The notes under the pieces were generated by a model that saw nothing but the letters and a program-made list of their open reading frames with translations, was not told where the DNA came from and ran no database searches. From positions 1-12,567 of the forward strand of contig JBBKWW010000121.1 in assembly GCA_037969155.1 (NCBI GenBank): 12,567 bases of DNA. The letters are read 5' to 3'. Of this stretch, positions 12,462 to 12,567 are shown piece after piece. The position numbers and the translations under genes are program-made. Source of the DNA: JAYXXU01 sp037969155. Lineage in GTDB: Bacteria; Pseudomonadota; Gammaproteobacteria; Pseudomonadales; Moraxellaceae. Position 1 is the first letter of the stretch; the number at the start of each line of letters is the position of its first letter.

Positions 12462-12567
12462 ATGGCAAAGGCCAAGTTTGAACGTAACAAGCCGCACGTC
12501 AACGTCGGCACCATCGGTCACGTCGACCATGGTAAAACCACTCTGACGGCAGCGATCAGCTTAAACT
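12462..12567 (+). CDS. tuf: Elongation factor Tu, N-terminal fragment
   Basis: The first 35 codons of tuf, running off the right edge. The start '[20 protein letters not shown]' is followed by the P-loop 'GHVDHGKTT' (G19-T27) and 'LTAAI', which is unmistakable EF-Tu, the GTPase that brings aminoacyl-tRNA to the ribosome. GAGGA 8 bases upstream fits ATG 12462. The last codons (residues 33-35) read S-L-N, where EF-Tu normally continues with residues like T-T-V or A-T-V. This may be an artefact of the sequence end. Gammaproteobacteria often carry two near-identical tuf genes, and assemblies commonly break there. Confidence 0.95.

Noticed and set aside
1..12567. Search for tRNA, rRNA, CRISPR, transposase or att-site signals
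   Set aside because: None was seen by eye. The AT-rich PLD-like gene has no flanking direct repeats or tRNA that would mark an integrated element.

Overview
The window looks like a chromosomal segment of a gammaproteobacterium, most probably Moraxellaceae or a close relative. The reasons are a near full-length match in character to Acinetobacter AlmA (the long-chain alkane flavin monooxygenase), the fabA-fabB pair, HemJ as the protoporphyrinogen oxidase, and the rpsL-rpsG-fusA-tuf order. By eye the base composition is close to 50% GC, higher than typical Acinetobacter, so a non-Acinetobacter member of the family is likely. The identification rests on protein recognition, not on a database search.

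Layout. 1-170 is the 3' end of groEL with its intrinsic terminator. 297-878 is a Nudix hydrolase. 953-2446 (minus) is almA, whose upstream region carries a compact inverted/direct repeat and is shared with a divergent DUF3565 zinc-ribbon-like gene. 2854-5967 and 5998-6546 (all minus) read, in transcription order, fabA, fabB, a PLD-like/winged-helix gene, hemJ and yigZ. The PLD-like gene is visibly more AT-rich than its neighbours and looks like an insertion between fabB and hemJ. 6717-7541 is a PdxI/YdbC-type aldo/keto reductase, divergent from fabA across a dyad-rich region. 7756-8919 is an EcsC-family protein, with a candidate promoter whose spacer is filled by a perfect palindrome. 9076 to the end is the str operon: rpsL, rpsG, fusA and the first 35 codons of tuf.

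How it works together. The fab genes make unsaturated fatty acids, while AlmA channels long-chain alkanes towards fatty-acid metabolism. The str operon supplies ribosomal proteins S12 and S7 and both elongation factors. Its untranslated parts are unusually rich in structure. There is a complete intrinsic terminator directly at the predicted mRNA 5' end before rpsL, a folded rpsL-rpsG spacer (the place where S7 acts in E. coli), a 203-nt rpsG-fusA spacer with several hairpins and a small ORF with a strong Shine-Dalgarno, and a perfect hairpin before tuf.

No tRNA, rRNA, CRISPR array, transposase or insertion sequence was seen. The most interesting material is regulatory: the rpsL leader attenuator-like element and the rpsG-fusA spacer. 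No new defence or mobile system is evident, although the PLD-like gene is a possible accessory cargo gene.
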